NCBI RefSeq assembly: GCF_003364215.1
Contig: NZ_NXLU01000005.1
Location: forward strand, 33,384-97,383
DNA length: 64,000 bases
Origin: Helicobacter cholecystus
GTDB taxonomy: Bacteria > Campylobacterota > Campylobacteria > Campylobacterales > Helicobacteraceae
Direction: 5' to 3'
In this document: in pieces, positions 34,555 to 44,089 of the stretch
How the letters are laid out: each line of letters starts with the position of its first letter
Numbering within the stretch: the stretch's first letter is position 1
Translations under genes and position numbers: made by a program
The notes under the pieces: generated by a model
The model's database searches: none
Told to the model about the DNA's origin: nothing
What the model saw: the letters and a program-made list of their open reading frames with translations, nothing else

Positions 34555-35558
34555 AAAAAATTCCTGTTGGTATTATTGGGGCAGGGGGTTATACAGGTCT
34601 AGAGCTCATTAAGATTTTGCTCTCACATCCCTATTTTACTTTGAGGTATTTGGGTAACACAGAGGGGGAGATGAAAGTGAGCGAACTTTATCCTGCTCTT
34701 AGGGGAGTTTTGGATATGGAGATTTGTGCAAGTCAGGCAAGCGATGTGGCCAATGTTTGCGATCTTGTTTTTTTAGCTTTGCCCCATAAGAGCGCAATGG
34801 AATTTGCAAAAGAACTTTTGGCTCTTGGAGTAAGGGTTATAGATCTCTCTGCGGACTATCGCTTAGAACTTAATCATTATGAGAGCAACTATTGTGCTCA
34901 TAGCGATAAAGAGAATCTTTCTCATGCAATTTATGGTCTTGTTGAATATCAAGAAAATCTAATTGCCAAAGCTTCTTTAGTGGCAAATCCTGGGTGTTAT
35001 CCCACAGCTACACTTTTGGCTCTTTTACCCTTTGTAAAATACATTGAAGGCAGTGTGTTTGTAGATGCAAAAAGTGGAGTGAGTGGTGCTGGAAAAAAAT
35101 TAAGTCAAACAACTCATTATTGCAGAATCAATGAAAATATGTTTGCTTACTCACCTCTAGAACATCGTCATCAAATTGAGATTGAAGAGAAGGTTAAGCA
35201 TTTTGCAAATAAACAATTGCAAGTGAATTTTATTCCCCATCTTTGCCCCTTTACGCGTGGAATGCTCGTAAGTGTCTATGCAAGAGTTCAAGGAGATTTT
35301 GACCCCTTGAGAGTTTTAAGGGATGCATATAAAAATGCTTCTTTTATTAGGGTATTAGAAAGTGCAAGTGAAGTAAAAAATGTGACAGGGACAAACTTTT
35401 GTGATCTTTTTGCTAAAAGAAGGGGCAATGATTTATTTATTAGCAGTGCAATCGATAATTTATTGCGTGGAGCAAGTTCGCAGGCAGTATGTAATGCAAA
35501 TTTGATGTATTCTCTTCCCCTTGAATGTGGAATTCCAAAGGTTGCCTATGTGCCTTAA
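34551..35558 (+). CDS. argC: N-acetyl-gamma-glutamyl-phosphate reductase
   Basis: Third step of arginine biosynthesis, NADPH-dependent. 335 residues. Rossmann motif VGIIGAGGYTGLELIKIL, catalytic Cys in ANPGCYPTATLLAL, His in EHRHQIEIEE and PHLCPFTRGM. Translationally coupled to glmU by an ATGA overlap, and its end overlaps the metallophosphoesterase start by 11 bases, so the three are one transcript. Presence of argC implies arginine synthesis in this strain, which gastric H. pylori lacks. Confidence 0.95.
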   Translation: MKKIPVGIIGAGGYTGLELIKILLSHPYFTLRYLGNTEGEMKVSELYPALRGVLDMEICASQASDVANVCDLVFLALPHKSAMEFAKELLALGVRVIDLSADYRLELNHYESNYCAHSDKENLSHAIYGLVEYQENLIAKASLVANPGCYPTATLLALLPFVKYIEGSVFVDAKSGVSGAGKKLSQTTHYCRINENMFAYSPLEHRHQIEIEEKVKHFANKQLQVNFIPHLCPFTRGMLVSVYARVQGDFDPLRVLRDAYKNASFIRVLESASEVKNVTGTNFCDLFAKRRGNDLFISSAIDNLLRGASSQAVCNANLMYSLPLECGIPKVAYVP

Positions 35559-36267
35559 GCTCAACAGTGATGCACTTTTTATTGCAGATTCTCATTACAA
35601 TCATCAAAATTCAAGAGATCTCCTAGGCTATCTTCATTTACTTTTTGATCATCCTCCCTCACAAATTGTTTTATTTGGAGATATTGCACAAGTGCTTGTG
35701 GGAAATTTGAAAAGTTCTCTTAAAGCAAATATTGAGCTTATTGATCTTCTGAGTTCATTTGAGAAAACACAAATGATTTGGCTAGAGGGCAATCATGATT
35801 TTGCCCTGAGTGCTTTACAAAAAAAAGGATATTTAAATAATACAACCATGATTCCTCGTCAATGTCAGCCCTTACTCGCAGAATTTGAGGGCAAGAGTTA
35901 TTATTTGGCACATGGGGATTTATTTTTAGGAATAGGGTATGAACTCTATGCAAGAATCTTACGACATTCTCAAGAGATTTTATGGCTTATTGATTGGTTG
36001 AGTGGGGGGGAGATTTATGAAGAGTTTGAAGAAAAGCTATATTCTAAGGCAATACGTCAAGAGAATTTTCATTTTTTTGAATTTTCTGCTAGAAGGATTA
36101 TGGCATATCAAAAATATGCACGTAAACAAGGGGTAAAAATTGATGGTATCATTGAAGGACATTTTCATATTGGCAAGAAAATTGAGATTAAAGGGATTAA
36201 ATATATTTCACTCCCTGCTTTTTATTTCACTTCTAGAGGAAATGAGATAGCAAAAATCATAAAATAA
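35548..36267 (+). CDS. Calcineurin-like metallophosphoesterase (possible LpxH-like)
   Basis: About 239 residues. All metal motifs are present: DSHYNHQ (DxH), LFGDIAQVL (GDxx-type), LEGNHDFAL (GNHD), GHFHIGKKI (GHxH) and LAHGD. The length and pattern fit UDP-2,3-diacylglucosamine pyrophosphohydrolase (LpxH) of lipid A synthesis, or a related enzyme, but residues deciding this are not certain. Start at ATG 35548, preferred over the TTG at 35521 since AAAGG stands six bases upstream. Co-transcribed with argC. Confidence 0.8.
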   Translation: MCLKLNSDALFIADSHYNHQNSRDLLGYLHLLFDHPPSQIVLFGDIAQVLVGNLKSSLKANIELIDLLSSFEKTQMIWLEGNHDFALSALQKKGYLNNTTMIPRQCQPLLAEFEGKSYYLAHGDLFLGIGYELYARILRHSQEILWLIDWLSGGEIYEEFEEKLYSKAIRQENFHFFEFSARRIMAYQKYARKQGVKIDGIIEGHFHIGKKIEIKGIKYISLPAFYFTSRGNEIAKIIK

Positions 36268-36302
36268 CTTATAATTTTAATAAATTTTTCTTAGGAAGCA
36301 CC

Positions 36303-38633
36303 ATGGATGAAATGCAAGAGATAATAGAGGATTTTTTAGTCGAATCGTTTGAGATGATTGATCAGCTTGATCAGGATCTTGTTGAGTTGGAGAATAATCC
36401 AAAAGACTTGGATTTACTCAATAGAATTTTTAGGGTCGCTCACACTATTAAGGGTTCAAGTTCATTTTTAGGATTTGATGTTCTTACACGTTTGACACAT
36501 AATATGGAAGATGTACTCAATAAGGCAAGAAAGGGGGATTTGGAAATCACACATGAAGTCATGGATGTGATTTTGGAGTCTGTAGATTTAATGAAGGCAT
36601 TGCTTGAAGCTATCAAGGATAGTGGGAGTGATGATAAGGGGATTGAAATTGATGGAGTCGTAAGAAAGCTTGAGGTGGTGAGCAATGGTGAATCTCTAAC
36701 TTCACTTCAAGAAGATGGGGTCAAAGAAGAAAATGAGCCAGTTGTCATTGATGAGAGTGAACGGGATTATTCTAATCTCTCAGCTCAAGAAGTAGAAGCT
36801 GAAATTGAGCGACTTTTAGCCCAGCGACAAGAACAGGATCGCCAAAAGCGCAAGGCTAAAAAACAAGCCCAACAAGAACAGGCTACTGCCCAAACTAAGG
36901 CAGAGACAAAGACACAAAATAAAATAGAAAAAAAGATAGAAAAAGTAGAAACTCCACGTGAAGAGAGAGTACCCACAACTTCAATTGAACAAACTGTGCG
37001 TGTTGATGTTAAGAGATTGGATCACTTAATGAATCTTATTGGAGAGCTTGTGCTTGGGAAGAATCGGCTTTTACGAATTCATGGAGATATCAGTGACAAA
37101 TATAACAATAATACTCTAAGTGAAGAGCTCAATCAAATTGTAAGCTCAATTTCAACTGTAACAACAGATTTGCAGTTGGCAGTTATGAAGACAAGAATGT
37201 TGCCTATTGTGAAGGTTTTCAATAAATTTCCAAGAATGGTGAGAGATCTCTCAAGAGAGCTTGGCAAGAGTATTGAATTTATTATGAGTGGTGAGGAAAC
37301 CGAGCTTGATAAATCAATTATCGAAGAGATTGGAGATCCCCTTGTTCATATTATTAGAAACTCTTGTGATCATGGAATTGAGAGTCCAGAGGTGCGTGCA
37401 GAGCGTGGAAAAAGTGAAACGGGAAAAATCATCCTTAAAGCTTATAATGAAGGAAATCATATTGTCATTGAAGTCCAAGACGATGGAAAAGGTCTTGATC
37501 CTGAAGCGCTTAAAGCAAAAGCATTAGAAAAAGGATTGATTACAGATAGAGATGTAGCTACAATGAGCGATAAAGAGGCATTTTCTCTCATCTTTAAAGC
37601 TGGATTTTCAACTGCTGCCGCCATTACAAATATTTCTGGACGTGGCGTAGGAATGGATGTTGTAAAAACCAATATTGAAAAACTCAATGGAATTATTGAT
37701 GTAGAATCTCAGCTTGGTTTTGGGACAACACTTAAACTTAAAATCCCTCTTACTCTCGCAATCATTCAAGCACTCATTGTTGGGGTGCAAGAAGAATTTT
37801 ATGCTATCCCACTCTCCTCAGTTCTTGAGACTGTAAGAATTTCACAAGAAGAGATTTATACTGTAGATGGAAAAAGTGTGCTAAGACTAAGAGATGAGAT
37901 CTTGCCACTTGTGCATATGTCAAGTATTTTTGAAATTAAAAATGATTTTGGAAGTGCCAAAGAAATCTATGTTGTGATTATTGGTTTAGCCGAGCAAAAA
38001 ATTGGGATGATTGTAGATTGCTTGATTGGACAAGAAGAGGTGGTGATTAAATCTTTAGGAGATTATCTTAAAAATATTCAAGGAATTGCAGGGGCAACTG
38101 TAAGGGGTGATGGGAAAATTACATTGATTGTTGATGTTGTTGCGATTATGGAGATGGGGAAAAATATTAAAGTTAATCTCAATAAAATCATTGAAGAAAA
38201 GCAAATCCAAAATGCCAATCGAACGCCAAAAGACTTTATTGTCCTCATTACTGATGATAGTGCAACCTATAGAGCTATTGCGCAAAATTATCTTCAAGAG
38301 TTTGGAGTACAAACCCTAGAAGCACAAAATGGTTTAGAAGCATTAGAAATTCTTAAAAAGAGTGAAAAGAATATTGATGCCGTGCTTGTGGACATTGAGA
38401 TGCCAAAAATGGATGGCTATACCTTAGCAAGTGAGATGAGAAAAATTAGCAAATTTAGAAACCTACCCCTTATTGCTGTAACAAGCATGAATAGCAAAAA
38501 TGATCGTATTCGGGGTGTGGAATCTGGAATGACAGAATATATCTCTAAGCCTTACTCCAAAGAATATTTAATCAAAATCATTAAGCGATGCCTAAAGTTA
38601 GATGACACGGAAAGGAAAGATAATGACCAATAA
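36303..38633 (+). CDS. cheA: Chemotaxis histidine kinase CheA fused to a CheY-like receiver (CheAY)
   Basis: 776 residues. P1 phosphotransfer domain with FRVAHTIKGSSSF (His47), a charged Gln/Lys linker (about 160-215), P3 dimerisation (RLDHLMNLIGELVLGKNRL), P4 kinase (DPLVHIIRNSCDHGIE, DGKGLDPEALK, SGRGVGMDVV), P5 CheW-like domain and a C-terminal receiver domain (VLITDDSATYR, VLVDIEMPKMDG, TEYISKPYS). The fusion is standard in Helicobacter and Campylobacter. It signals from receptors to the flagellar switch. RBS AGGA; overlaps cheW by 11 bases. Confidence 0.97.
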   Translation: MDEMQEIIEDFLVESFEMIDQLDQDLVELENNPKDLDLLNRIFRVAHTIKGSSSFLGFDVLTRLTHNMEDVLNKARKGDLEITHEVMDVILESVDLMKALLEAIKDSGSDDKGIEIDGVVRKLEVVSNGESLTSLQEDGVKEENEPVVIDESERDYSNLSAQEVEAEIERLLAQRQEQDRQKRKAKKQAQQEQATAQTKAETKTQNKIEKKIEKVETPREERVPTTSIEQTVRVDVKRLDHLMNLIGELVLGKNRLLRIHGDISDKYNNNTLSEELNQIVSSISTVTTDLQLAVMKTRMLPIVKVFNKFPRMVRDLSRELGKSIEFIMSGEETELDKSIIEEIGDPLVHIIRNSCDHGIESPEVRAERGKSETGKIILKAYNEGNHIVIEVQDDGKGLDPEALKAKALEKGLITDRDVATMSDKEAFSLIFKAGFSTAAAITNISGRGVGMDVVKTNIEKLNGIIDVESQLGFGTTLKLKIPLTLAIIQALIVGVQEEFYAIPLSSVLETVRISQEEIYTVDGKSVLRLRDEILPLVHMSSIFEIKNDFGSAKEIYVVIIGLAEQKIGMIVDCLIGQEEVVIKSLGDYLKNIQGIAGATVRGDGKITLIVDVVAIMEMGKNIKVNLNKIIEEKQIQNANRTPKDFIVLITDDSATYRAIAQNYLQEFGVQTLEAQNGLEALEILKKSEKNIDAVLVDIEMPKMDGYTLASEMRKISKFRNLPLIAVTSMNSKNDRIRGVESGMTEYISKPYSKEYLIKIIKRCLKLDDTERKDNDQ

Positions 38634-39120
38634 TGAGAAGCTTAAAGAAATTTTCCAACAACAAAGTTTTAGAGAAGAAGAGGCAGAGCCCCTAGAAAAA
38701 ACCCTTCAAGTGATTGGTTTTATTGTAGGAGATGAAGAATTTGCAGTGCCAATCCTTAATGTGCGTGAAATCGTTAAACCCATGGAATACACCCGCATCC
38801 CTCGAACTCCTGAATATGTTTTGGGAGTTTTTAATCTAAGAGGAAATATTCTTCCATTGATTAATTTAAGACAAAAATTTGGACTTGGGCAAAAGAGTTT
38901 TGATGAAGATACAAGATTTTTAGTGATGAATTATCAAGATCAAGTGATTGGCTTTGTGATTGATAAGCTCACAGAAGCATTTCATCTTAAAGAAGAAGAA
39001 ATTGATTATGCAATTGCGCAAGAAAATAGAGATGATTATCTTATCTATGGTGTAGGTAAGCAAAAAGATAAGCTTATTACGATTTTAAAAACCGAATCGC
39101 TAATTAAGAGGGATTTTTAA
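38623..39120 (+). CDS. cheW: Chemotaxis coupling protein CheW
   Basis: Links chemoreceptors to CheA. About 165 residues. The two SH3-like barrels are recognised by VIGFIVGDEEFAVPILNVRE, TRIPRTPEYVLGVFNLRG and ILPLINLRQKFGL. Start at ATG 38623: AAAGGAAAG is upstream, and the frame opening at 38602 has none. Overlaps the cheA stop, so translation is coupled. An imperfect hairpin CCCTA/TAGGG follows the stop at 39122-39138. Confidence 0.96.
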   Translation: MTNNEKLKEIFQQQSFREEEAEPLEKTLQVIGFIVGDEEFAVPILNVREIVKPMEYTRIPRTPEYVLGVFNLRGNILPLINLRQKFGLGQKSFDEDTRFLVMNYQDQVIGFVIDKLTEAFHLKEEEIDYAIAQENRDDYLIYGVGKQKDKLITILKTESLIKRDF

Positions 39121-39121
39121 T

Positions 39122-39138
39122 CCCTATGCCCCGTAGGG
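39122..39138 (+). terminator. Possible hairpin after cheW
   Basis: CCCTA-TGCCCCG-TAGGG immediately after the cheW stop. There is no T run behind it, so a true intrinsic terminator is doubtful. Confidence 0.35.
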
Positions 39139-39184
39139 TGAGAGAATCATCAGTGAATAAGGACTTCTCATTAAATACTTACTT

Positions 39185-41989
39185 TTGATTTTATGGTTGA
39201 TTTTTGTTTTCTTTGAAATCACAATTGCTGTGGGTATTTTTGGTGTAATGGGAAGCTTTGGGGCTCATTTTAGCACTGGAAATTTTAAACTTTTTGGTGC
39301 ATTAGCTTTGCTTTATCCTCTTGGACTTATTTATCTTGCATATCGCTTTTATCGTTGTAAAAAATTTTCATTGCGAGAGATAGAAATTACTCTAGCAAGT
39401 GTTTTGCTCTTTTTGCTTTTATTGATTTTGCAATTTGTGCTTTTCTCTAAAGGGGTGGTAGGAGAGGCCATTGTGATGAAACTCAAACCCTATATAGGGA
39501 TTTTTGGGGTGAGTGTGGGAGCATTGCTTGGCGTATTTGTATGTGTGCTTACACTTAAAAATGAAGATATTACTGTATGGTTTAAGAGGCTTGACACCAC
39601 TAGGCTTACACTATTTATAAAATCTTGTTTTAAAGTTTTTATCTCTATGTTCTTGCAAAAAATTTTCTTTCCTTTAGCATTAAGGGTAAGAAAAAGTTAT
39701 CAGAACATTACAGCACCTAAAGAAAAACTCTCTATTCCATCCATTGAGTTAGAGATGAGTGATGAGGAGAGTGCAAAGCCTCATTTAAATGTCCCCTTGG
39801 CTTTAGAAATGCATACAGAAGAAATTATAATGGATGATCTTAAAGATTTGCCTATCTATAGAGATCAGGAAAAAAAGGAGGAAATTTTGTTTGATGATGA
39901 TATAGAAATTCAAGAATATATTGTGCCACTCAGCAGTGAGAGAAAACAATCAAATATTAAGGTTTTAAATGATGCCCCATCTCCCCAACCCAAGGAGAAT
40001 CCCTTTTCTTATGATGAGCTTATTAAGCATAGAAGCTCAAGCATTAGCTCAAGTGTGCAGTTGAGAGAAAAAATTAAAGAAAAGTCTGCAAATAAAGAGA
40101 ATAAACCCAAGGAAGAAATGAAAAAAATTACTCCAAAAGTAATGCCAAGGCCCCTGCAAAATAATCCGCTCTCATCTCTTGCAAATACTCAGAAAAAAAG
40201 TGAACCCCAAGCAGATTCCCAAGAAGACCTAGAAGAAGTTTTTGAACTTCCCTTATGGGAGAGAGAGCTTGAGGATGAAAATCTGAAGATGCAAGAAACT
40301 ATAGATGTAATGGATTCTCAGGTAGAGGCAACACAGGAGAAAGAAGTTGGAGAATCTGTTTTAAAACCCCAAGAGGTGCAAGAGAGTATCCAAGAGCAAA
40401 GTGTCAAAGAGATAAAAGAGGAAAATATACAAGATACTCCTCAAGTATTCAGTGCTCCAAAACAATATGCCAATGAGTTTGAAATCACCCCTACACGTTC
40501 ACGCACAACCCACTCTAAAGTCAGCTCACTTGCAGAGAATGAAGCCTTGCTTCAAAGTATTGATAAAGGTAAACTTGAAGCCCCTAAAGACTATAAGCTT
40601 CCTCCGATCTCTCTTCTTGCCTCTGCGCCAGAGCAAAGAAGTAATGAGGTGGATGAGGGAGAGATTGATGAGAAGATTTCAAGTTTACTTGAAAAACTCT
40701 CTGTTTTTAAAATTGATGGAGATGTGGAGCGAACTTATTCAGGACCCATTATTACAACCCTTGAATTTCGTCCAGCACCTAATGTTAAGGTGAGCAGAAT
40801 TCAGAGTTTAGAAAATGATATTGCTATGGCACTTGAGGCTAAATCTATTCGTATCCAAGCCCCAATTCCAGGTAAAAGTGTAGTGGGAATTGAAATTCCA
40901 AATAGCACGGTTGAAACAATTTATCTTAGAGAAATTTTTGAATCTGAAATTTTTAAAAATTCAGCTTCTCCTTTGACTCTAGCTCTTGGAAAAGATGTGG
41001 TGGGCAATCCTTTTGTGACGGATTTGAAAAAACTTCCTCATCTTTTGATTGCAGGGACAACAGGAAGTGGTAAGAGTGTAGGGGTTAATGCAATGATCCT
41101 CTCACTTTTATATCGCAATTCTCCTGATGATTTAAAGTTGATGATGGTTGATCCAAAAATGGTTGAGTTTATGCCTTACACAGATTTACCCCATCTCATT
41201 ACTCCCATTATCACTGATCCCAAAAAAGCTGTCATAGGACTTGCTAATGCAGTGAGGGAAATGGAGCGAAGATATATGTTGATGAGTCAATCTCGCACCA
41301 AAGAAATTGTGAGTTACAATCAAAAAGCTCAAGAGTTGGGGCTTGAAAAATTCCCTTATTTTGTCATCATCATTGATGAACTTGCAGACTTAATGATGAC
41401 AGCAGGAAAAGAGGTAGAATACTCTATGGCACGGATTGCTCAAATGGGAAGAGCTTCTGGAATGCATCTGATTGTGGCAACTCAAAGTCCAAGAGCAGAA
41501 GTGCTTACAGGGCTAATTAAAACCAATCTCCCAGCACATCTTAGCTATAAAGTAGGGACAAAGATTGATGCGGGAATTATTGGTTGTGCGGGGGCAGAAA
41601 CTTTATTGGGAAGAGGAGATTTGCTCTTTACCCCTCCAGGGGTGAGTGGATTAGTGCGACTGCACGCACCTTGGAGCAGTGAAGATGAAGTGAATCATAT
41701 TGTAAGTTACATTAAAGACCAAAGAGAGGTGATGTATAACCCACTCTTTTCTCCAGAGGAGAGAGAAAGTCTTGGAGCAATGGATGCAACTGAGCTAGAT
41801 AGTGAGAGTGCTAGACTTGTTGAAGAAGCTAAAAAAATCATTCTTCAAGATGGAAAAACCTCTATTAGCTACATTCAAAGACGATTAGGGATAGGTTATA
41901 ACAAGGCTGCAGATATTGTAGAAAAACTTGAACAAATAGGATTTCTCTCTGCACCTAATAGCAAAGGAGTAAGAGAAATTCTAGGATAG
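39185..41989 (+). CDS. ftsK: DNA translocase FtsK
   Basis: Anchors at the septum and pumps chromosome dimers for XerH/dif recombination. 934 residues, four N-terminal membrane helices (about 1-115), a long acidic/Gln-rich linker (about 180-440), motor with Walker A AGTTGSGKSVGVNAM (about 623) and Walker B FVIIIDELADLMM, GRASGMHLIVATQSP, and a winged-helix gamma domain (SISYIQRRLGIGYNKAADIV). No ATG is available at the N-terminus: TTG 39185 is taken, but AAGGA lies too far from it and fits an ATT at 39170 better. Start uncertain, identity sure. Confidence 0.94.
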   Translation: MILWLIFVFFEITIAVGIFGVMGSFGAHFSTGNFKLFGALALLYPLGLIYLAYRFYRCKKFSLREIEITLASVLLFLLLLILQFVLFSKGVVGEAIVMKLKPYIGIFGVSVGALLGVFVCVLTLKNEDITVWFKRLDTTRLTLFIKSCFKVFISMFLQKIFFPLALRVRKSYQNITAPKEKLSIPSIELEMSDEESAKPHLNVPLALEMHTEEIIMDDLKDLPIYRDQEKKEEILFDDDIEIQEYIVPLSSERKQSNIKVLNDAPSPQPKENPFSYDELIKHRSSSISSSVQLREKIKEKSANKENKPKEEMKKITPKVMPRPLQNNPLSSLANTQKKSEPQADSQEDLEEVFELPLWERELEDENLKMQETIDVMDSQVEATQEKEVGESVLKPQEVQESIQEQSVKEIKEENIQDTPQVFSAPKQYANEFEITPTRSRTTHSKVSSLAENEALLQSIDKGKLEAPKDYKLPPISLLASAPEQRSNEVDEGEIDEKISSLLEKLSVFKIDGDVERTYSGPIITTLEFRPAPNVKVSRIQSLENDIAMALEAKSIRIQAPIPGKSVVGIEIPNSTVETIYLREIFESEIFKNSASPLTLALGKDVVGNPFVTDLKKLPHLLIAGTTGSGKSVGVNAMILSLLYRNSPDDLKLMMVDPKMVEFMPYTDLPHLITPIITDPKKAVIGLANAVREMERRYMLMSQSRTKEIVSYNQKAQELGLEKFPYFVIIIDELADLMMTAGKEVEYSMARIAQMGRASGMHLIVATQSPRAEVLTGLIKTNLPAHLSYKVGTKIDAGIIGCAGAETLLGRGDLLFTPPGVSGLVRLHAPWSSEDEVNHIVSYIKDQREVMYNPLFSPEERESLGAMDATELDSESARLVEEAKKIILQDGKTSISYIQRRLGIGYNKAADIVEKLEQIGFLSAPNSKGVREILG

Positions 41990-42144
41990 ATTCCTAAAGT
42001 TCCCTTTTCTTTCTTTTTTAGAGGCTTGTGTTACTTTTTTACTCTATAGAAAATTTATACAAGTAGTTTTTGAATTTCTGTGAAATATATTTAAGATACA
42101 CTGCAATGAATTCAAAATATCTAATAAAGAAAGGAGAGTTTAAA

Positions 42145-43833
42145 GTGAATGCTTTGATTTTGCTCATTATTGGGATTTGTGCCTTTGTTTTTGGATGGTT
42201 TCTCTATTCCAAATTTGTGGCTTCAAAAATTTTGAAACTTGATATTCATTTTAAAACTCCTGCTCACACAATGCGAGATGATGTAGACTATATTCCCACT
42301 AATAAATTTGTGCTTTGGGGACATCATTTTACGGCTGTGGCGGGTGCAGCCCCAATTGTAGGTCCAGCAATTGCAGTGCAGTGGGGATGGGTTCCTGCAT
42401 TTTTTTGGGTTATTTTAGGAACTGTGTTTTTTGCAGGGATTCATGATATGAGTGCTTTATGGGCAAGTGTTCGACACCAAGGGCAATCAATCGGAAGCAT
42501 TTGTCGTAGAGTTGTGGGATCAAAAGTGGGGCAACTGTTTATGATTGTCATTTTTCTTGTCCTTTTAATGGTCAATAGTGCTTTTGGTGTGATTATTGCC
42601 CAAGAATCAGTTTTACATCCTTCAACCATTATTCCTGCTTGGGGAGCAGTAATAGTGGCAATCTTAATGGGAATTGCAATTTATCGCTTTAATCTTAATT
42701 TGGGTATTGTGACTTTGATTGGGGTGGTTACTCTTTATGGTTTAGTTCCACTGGGTGGAGTGTTGCCTATCAATCTTCCTGAAAGTCTCCTAGGGTTTAA
42801 TCCATACCAACAATGGGTGATTGTCCTTTTTATTTATGCAGCAATTGCCTCCATTATGCCTGTTTGGCTTCTATTGCAACCGCGAGATTATATTAATGGA
42901 ATCCAGCTCTTTATTGGATTAATCTTGCTTTATGGTTCAATCTTTATTGTCGCTCCTAAGGTTGTTGCACCAGAGGTTATCCCAGCGATTAAGGAAAGTG
43001 GCGGGTGGAGCATTCTTATTCCTATTTTATTTATCACCGTTGCTTGTGGGGCAATTAGTGGATTTCATGGAATTGTTTCTTCAGGGACAACCTCAAAACA
43101 GATAGATAAAGAAACAGATGTAAGATTTGTAGGCTACCTTGGAGCTGTAGGTGAAGGTTCTTTAGCGCTTGCAACCATTATTGCCTGTGTTGCAGGACTT
43201 GGCTTGCTTAATGCCAACCTTACCCCAGAGACTTGGGCAACTCTGTATAAGGGAGGAGCACTTAATTTCTCAAAAGGAGGAGCGGCAATCTTGAATGCAG
43301 GACTTGGAATTCCAGAGGGGATCGCTCAGACTCTGCTTTCTTTAATGATTATTCTCTTTGCTGCAACAACAATGGATGCAGGAATTAGACTTCAACGCTA
43401 TATTGTGCAAGAGTGGGGGGAAATTTATAAAATCCCTGTTCTTAAAAATAAGTGGATCTCTACAATTGTGGCAGTAGCACTTTGTTTTTCACTTTCTTGG
43501 AATGGCTTAGGTGAGGGTGGAAAAAACGAAGTGGCAATTTGGCCTCTTTTTGGAGCGACTAACCAGATTTTAGCCTCATTGACACTTTTAACAATTTCTG
43601 TCATTTTAATTAGAAACAAACGATTTGGAGGCTCTCTTATTACACTTATTCCCATGACATTTATTCTTGCAATGTCTTTTTGGGGCGCATTGATTAAACT
43701 TAAGGATTATTATTTTAAGGATGAATATCTTTTGTTTGCTATTAGCTTTGTTGTGATTGTTGTTACAATTGCTGTTGTGCTTTGTGCACTTTCAACAATT
43801 TATAAAATTCTTAACACTCAAAAAAATGCTTAA
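42145..43833 (+). CDS. cstA: Carbon starvation protein CstA (peptide/pyruvate transporter)
   Basis: About 562 residues, many membrane helices. Family landmarks: HFTAVAGAAPIVGPAIAVQW, IHDMSALWASVRHQGQSIG, ISGFHGIVSSGTTSKQI and LFAATTMDAGIRLQRYIVQE. The family takes up peptides or pyruvate under nutrient limitation. The ORF opens at 42070, but GTG 42145 with AAGGAG (42131-42136) upstream is the likely start and begins with the first helix. It overlaps the next small gene by eight bases. Confidence 0.94.
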   Translation: MNALILLIIGICAFVFGWFLYSKFVASKILKLDIHFKTPAHTMRDDVDYIPTNKFVLWGHHFTAVAGAAPIVGPAIAVQWGWVPAFFWVILGTVFFAGIHDMSALWASVRHQGQSIGSICRRVVGSKVGQLFMIVIFLVLLMVNSAFGVIIAQESVLHPSTIIPAWGAVIVAILMGIAIYRFNLNLGIVTLIGVVTLYGLVPLGGVLPINLPESLLGFNPYQQWVIVLFIYAAIASIMPVWLLLQPRDYINGIQLFIGLILLYGSIFIVAPKVVAPEVIPAIKESGGWSILIPILFITVACGAISGFHGIVSSGTTSKQIDKETDVRFVGYLGAVGEGSLALATIIACVAGLGLLNANLTPETWATLYKGGALNFSKGGAAILNAGLGIPEGIAQTLLSLMIILFAATTMDAGIRLQRYIVQEWGEIYKIPVLKNKWISTIVAVALCFSLSWNGLGEGGKNEVAIWPLFGATNQILASLTLLTISVILIRNKRFGGSLITLIPMTFILAMSFWGALIKLKDYYFKDEYLLFAISFVVIVVTIAVVLCALSTIYKILNTQKNA

Positions 43834-44089
43834 TTTCTTAAAATCTTGTAGTTCATTTCTTACTAGCTATTATGAATTGGGCTATAAACGAGCAATTAAA
43901 AGAGAACAAGAAGAGATTGAAGATTTATTTATGGTTTTAGCATTTTCTGAAATGATGGGGATTCCTAATCCCTATGAATTTTATATGCTAGACCTTATTC
44001 CTGAATTAATGCCAAAATTTCATCAATGGCACAAAAAAGCAGGATTTGAAAAATCTCCTTTTGATTATTTTCCTTGTGCGTGTTGCTAA
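43826..44089 (+). CDS. Small conserved-looking protein with Cys-rich C-terminus (unknown function)
   Basis: About 87 residues from ATG 43826, overlapping the cstA stop by eight bases, and sharing one base with the next ATG (TAATG). It has no export signal. The middle YELGYKRAIKREQEEIEDLFMVLAF is helical and charged; the protein ends FDYFPCACC, i.e. three Cys at the tip. A Cys tail just before an ArsA/Get3-like ATPase suggests metal binding or a partner role (inference). I do not recognise the family beyond that, though similar small proteins occur at this locus in relatives. Confidence 0.65.
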   Translation: MLNFLKSCSSFLTSYYELGYKRAIKREQEEIEDLFMVLAFSEMMGIPNPYEFYMLDLIPELMPKFHQWHKKAGFEKSPFDYFPCACC

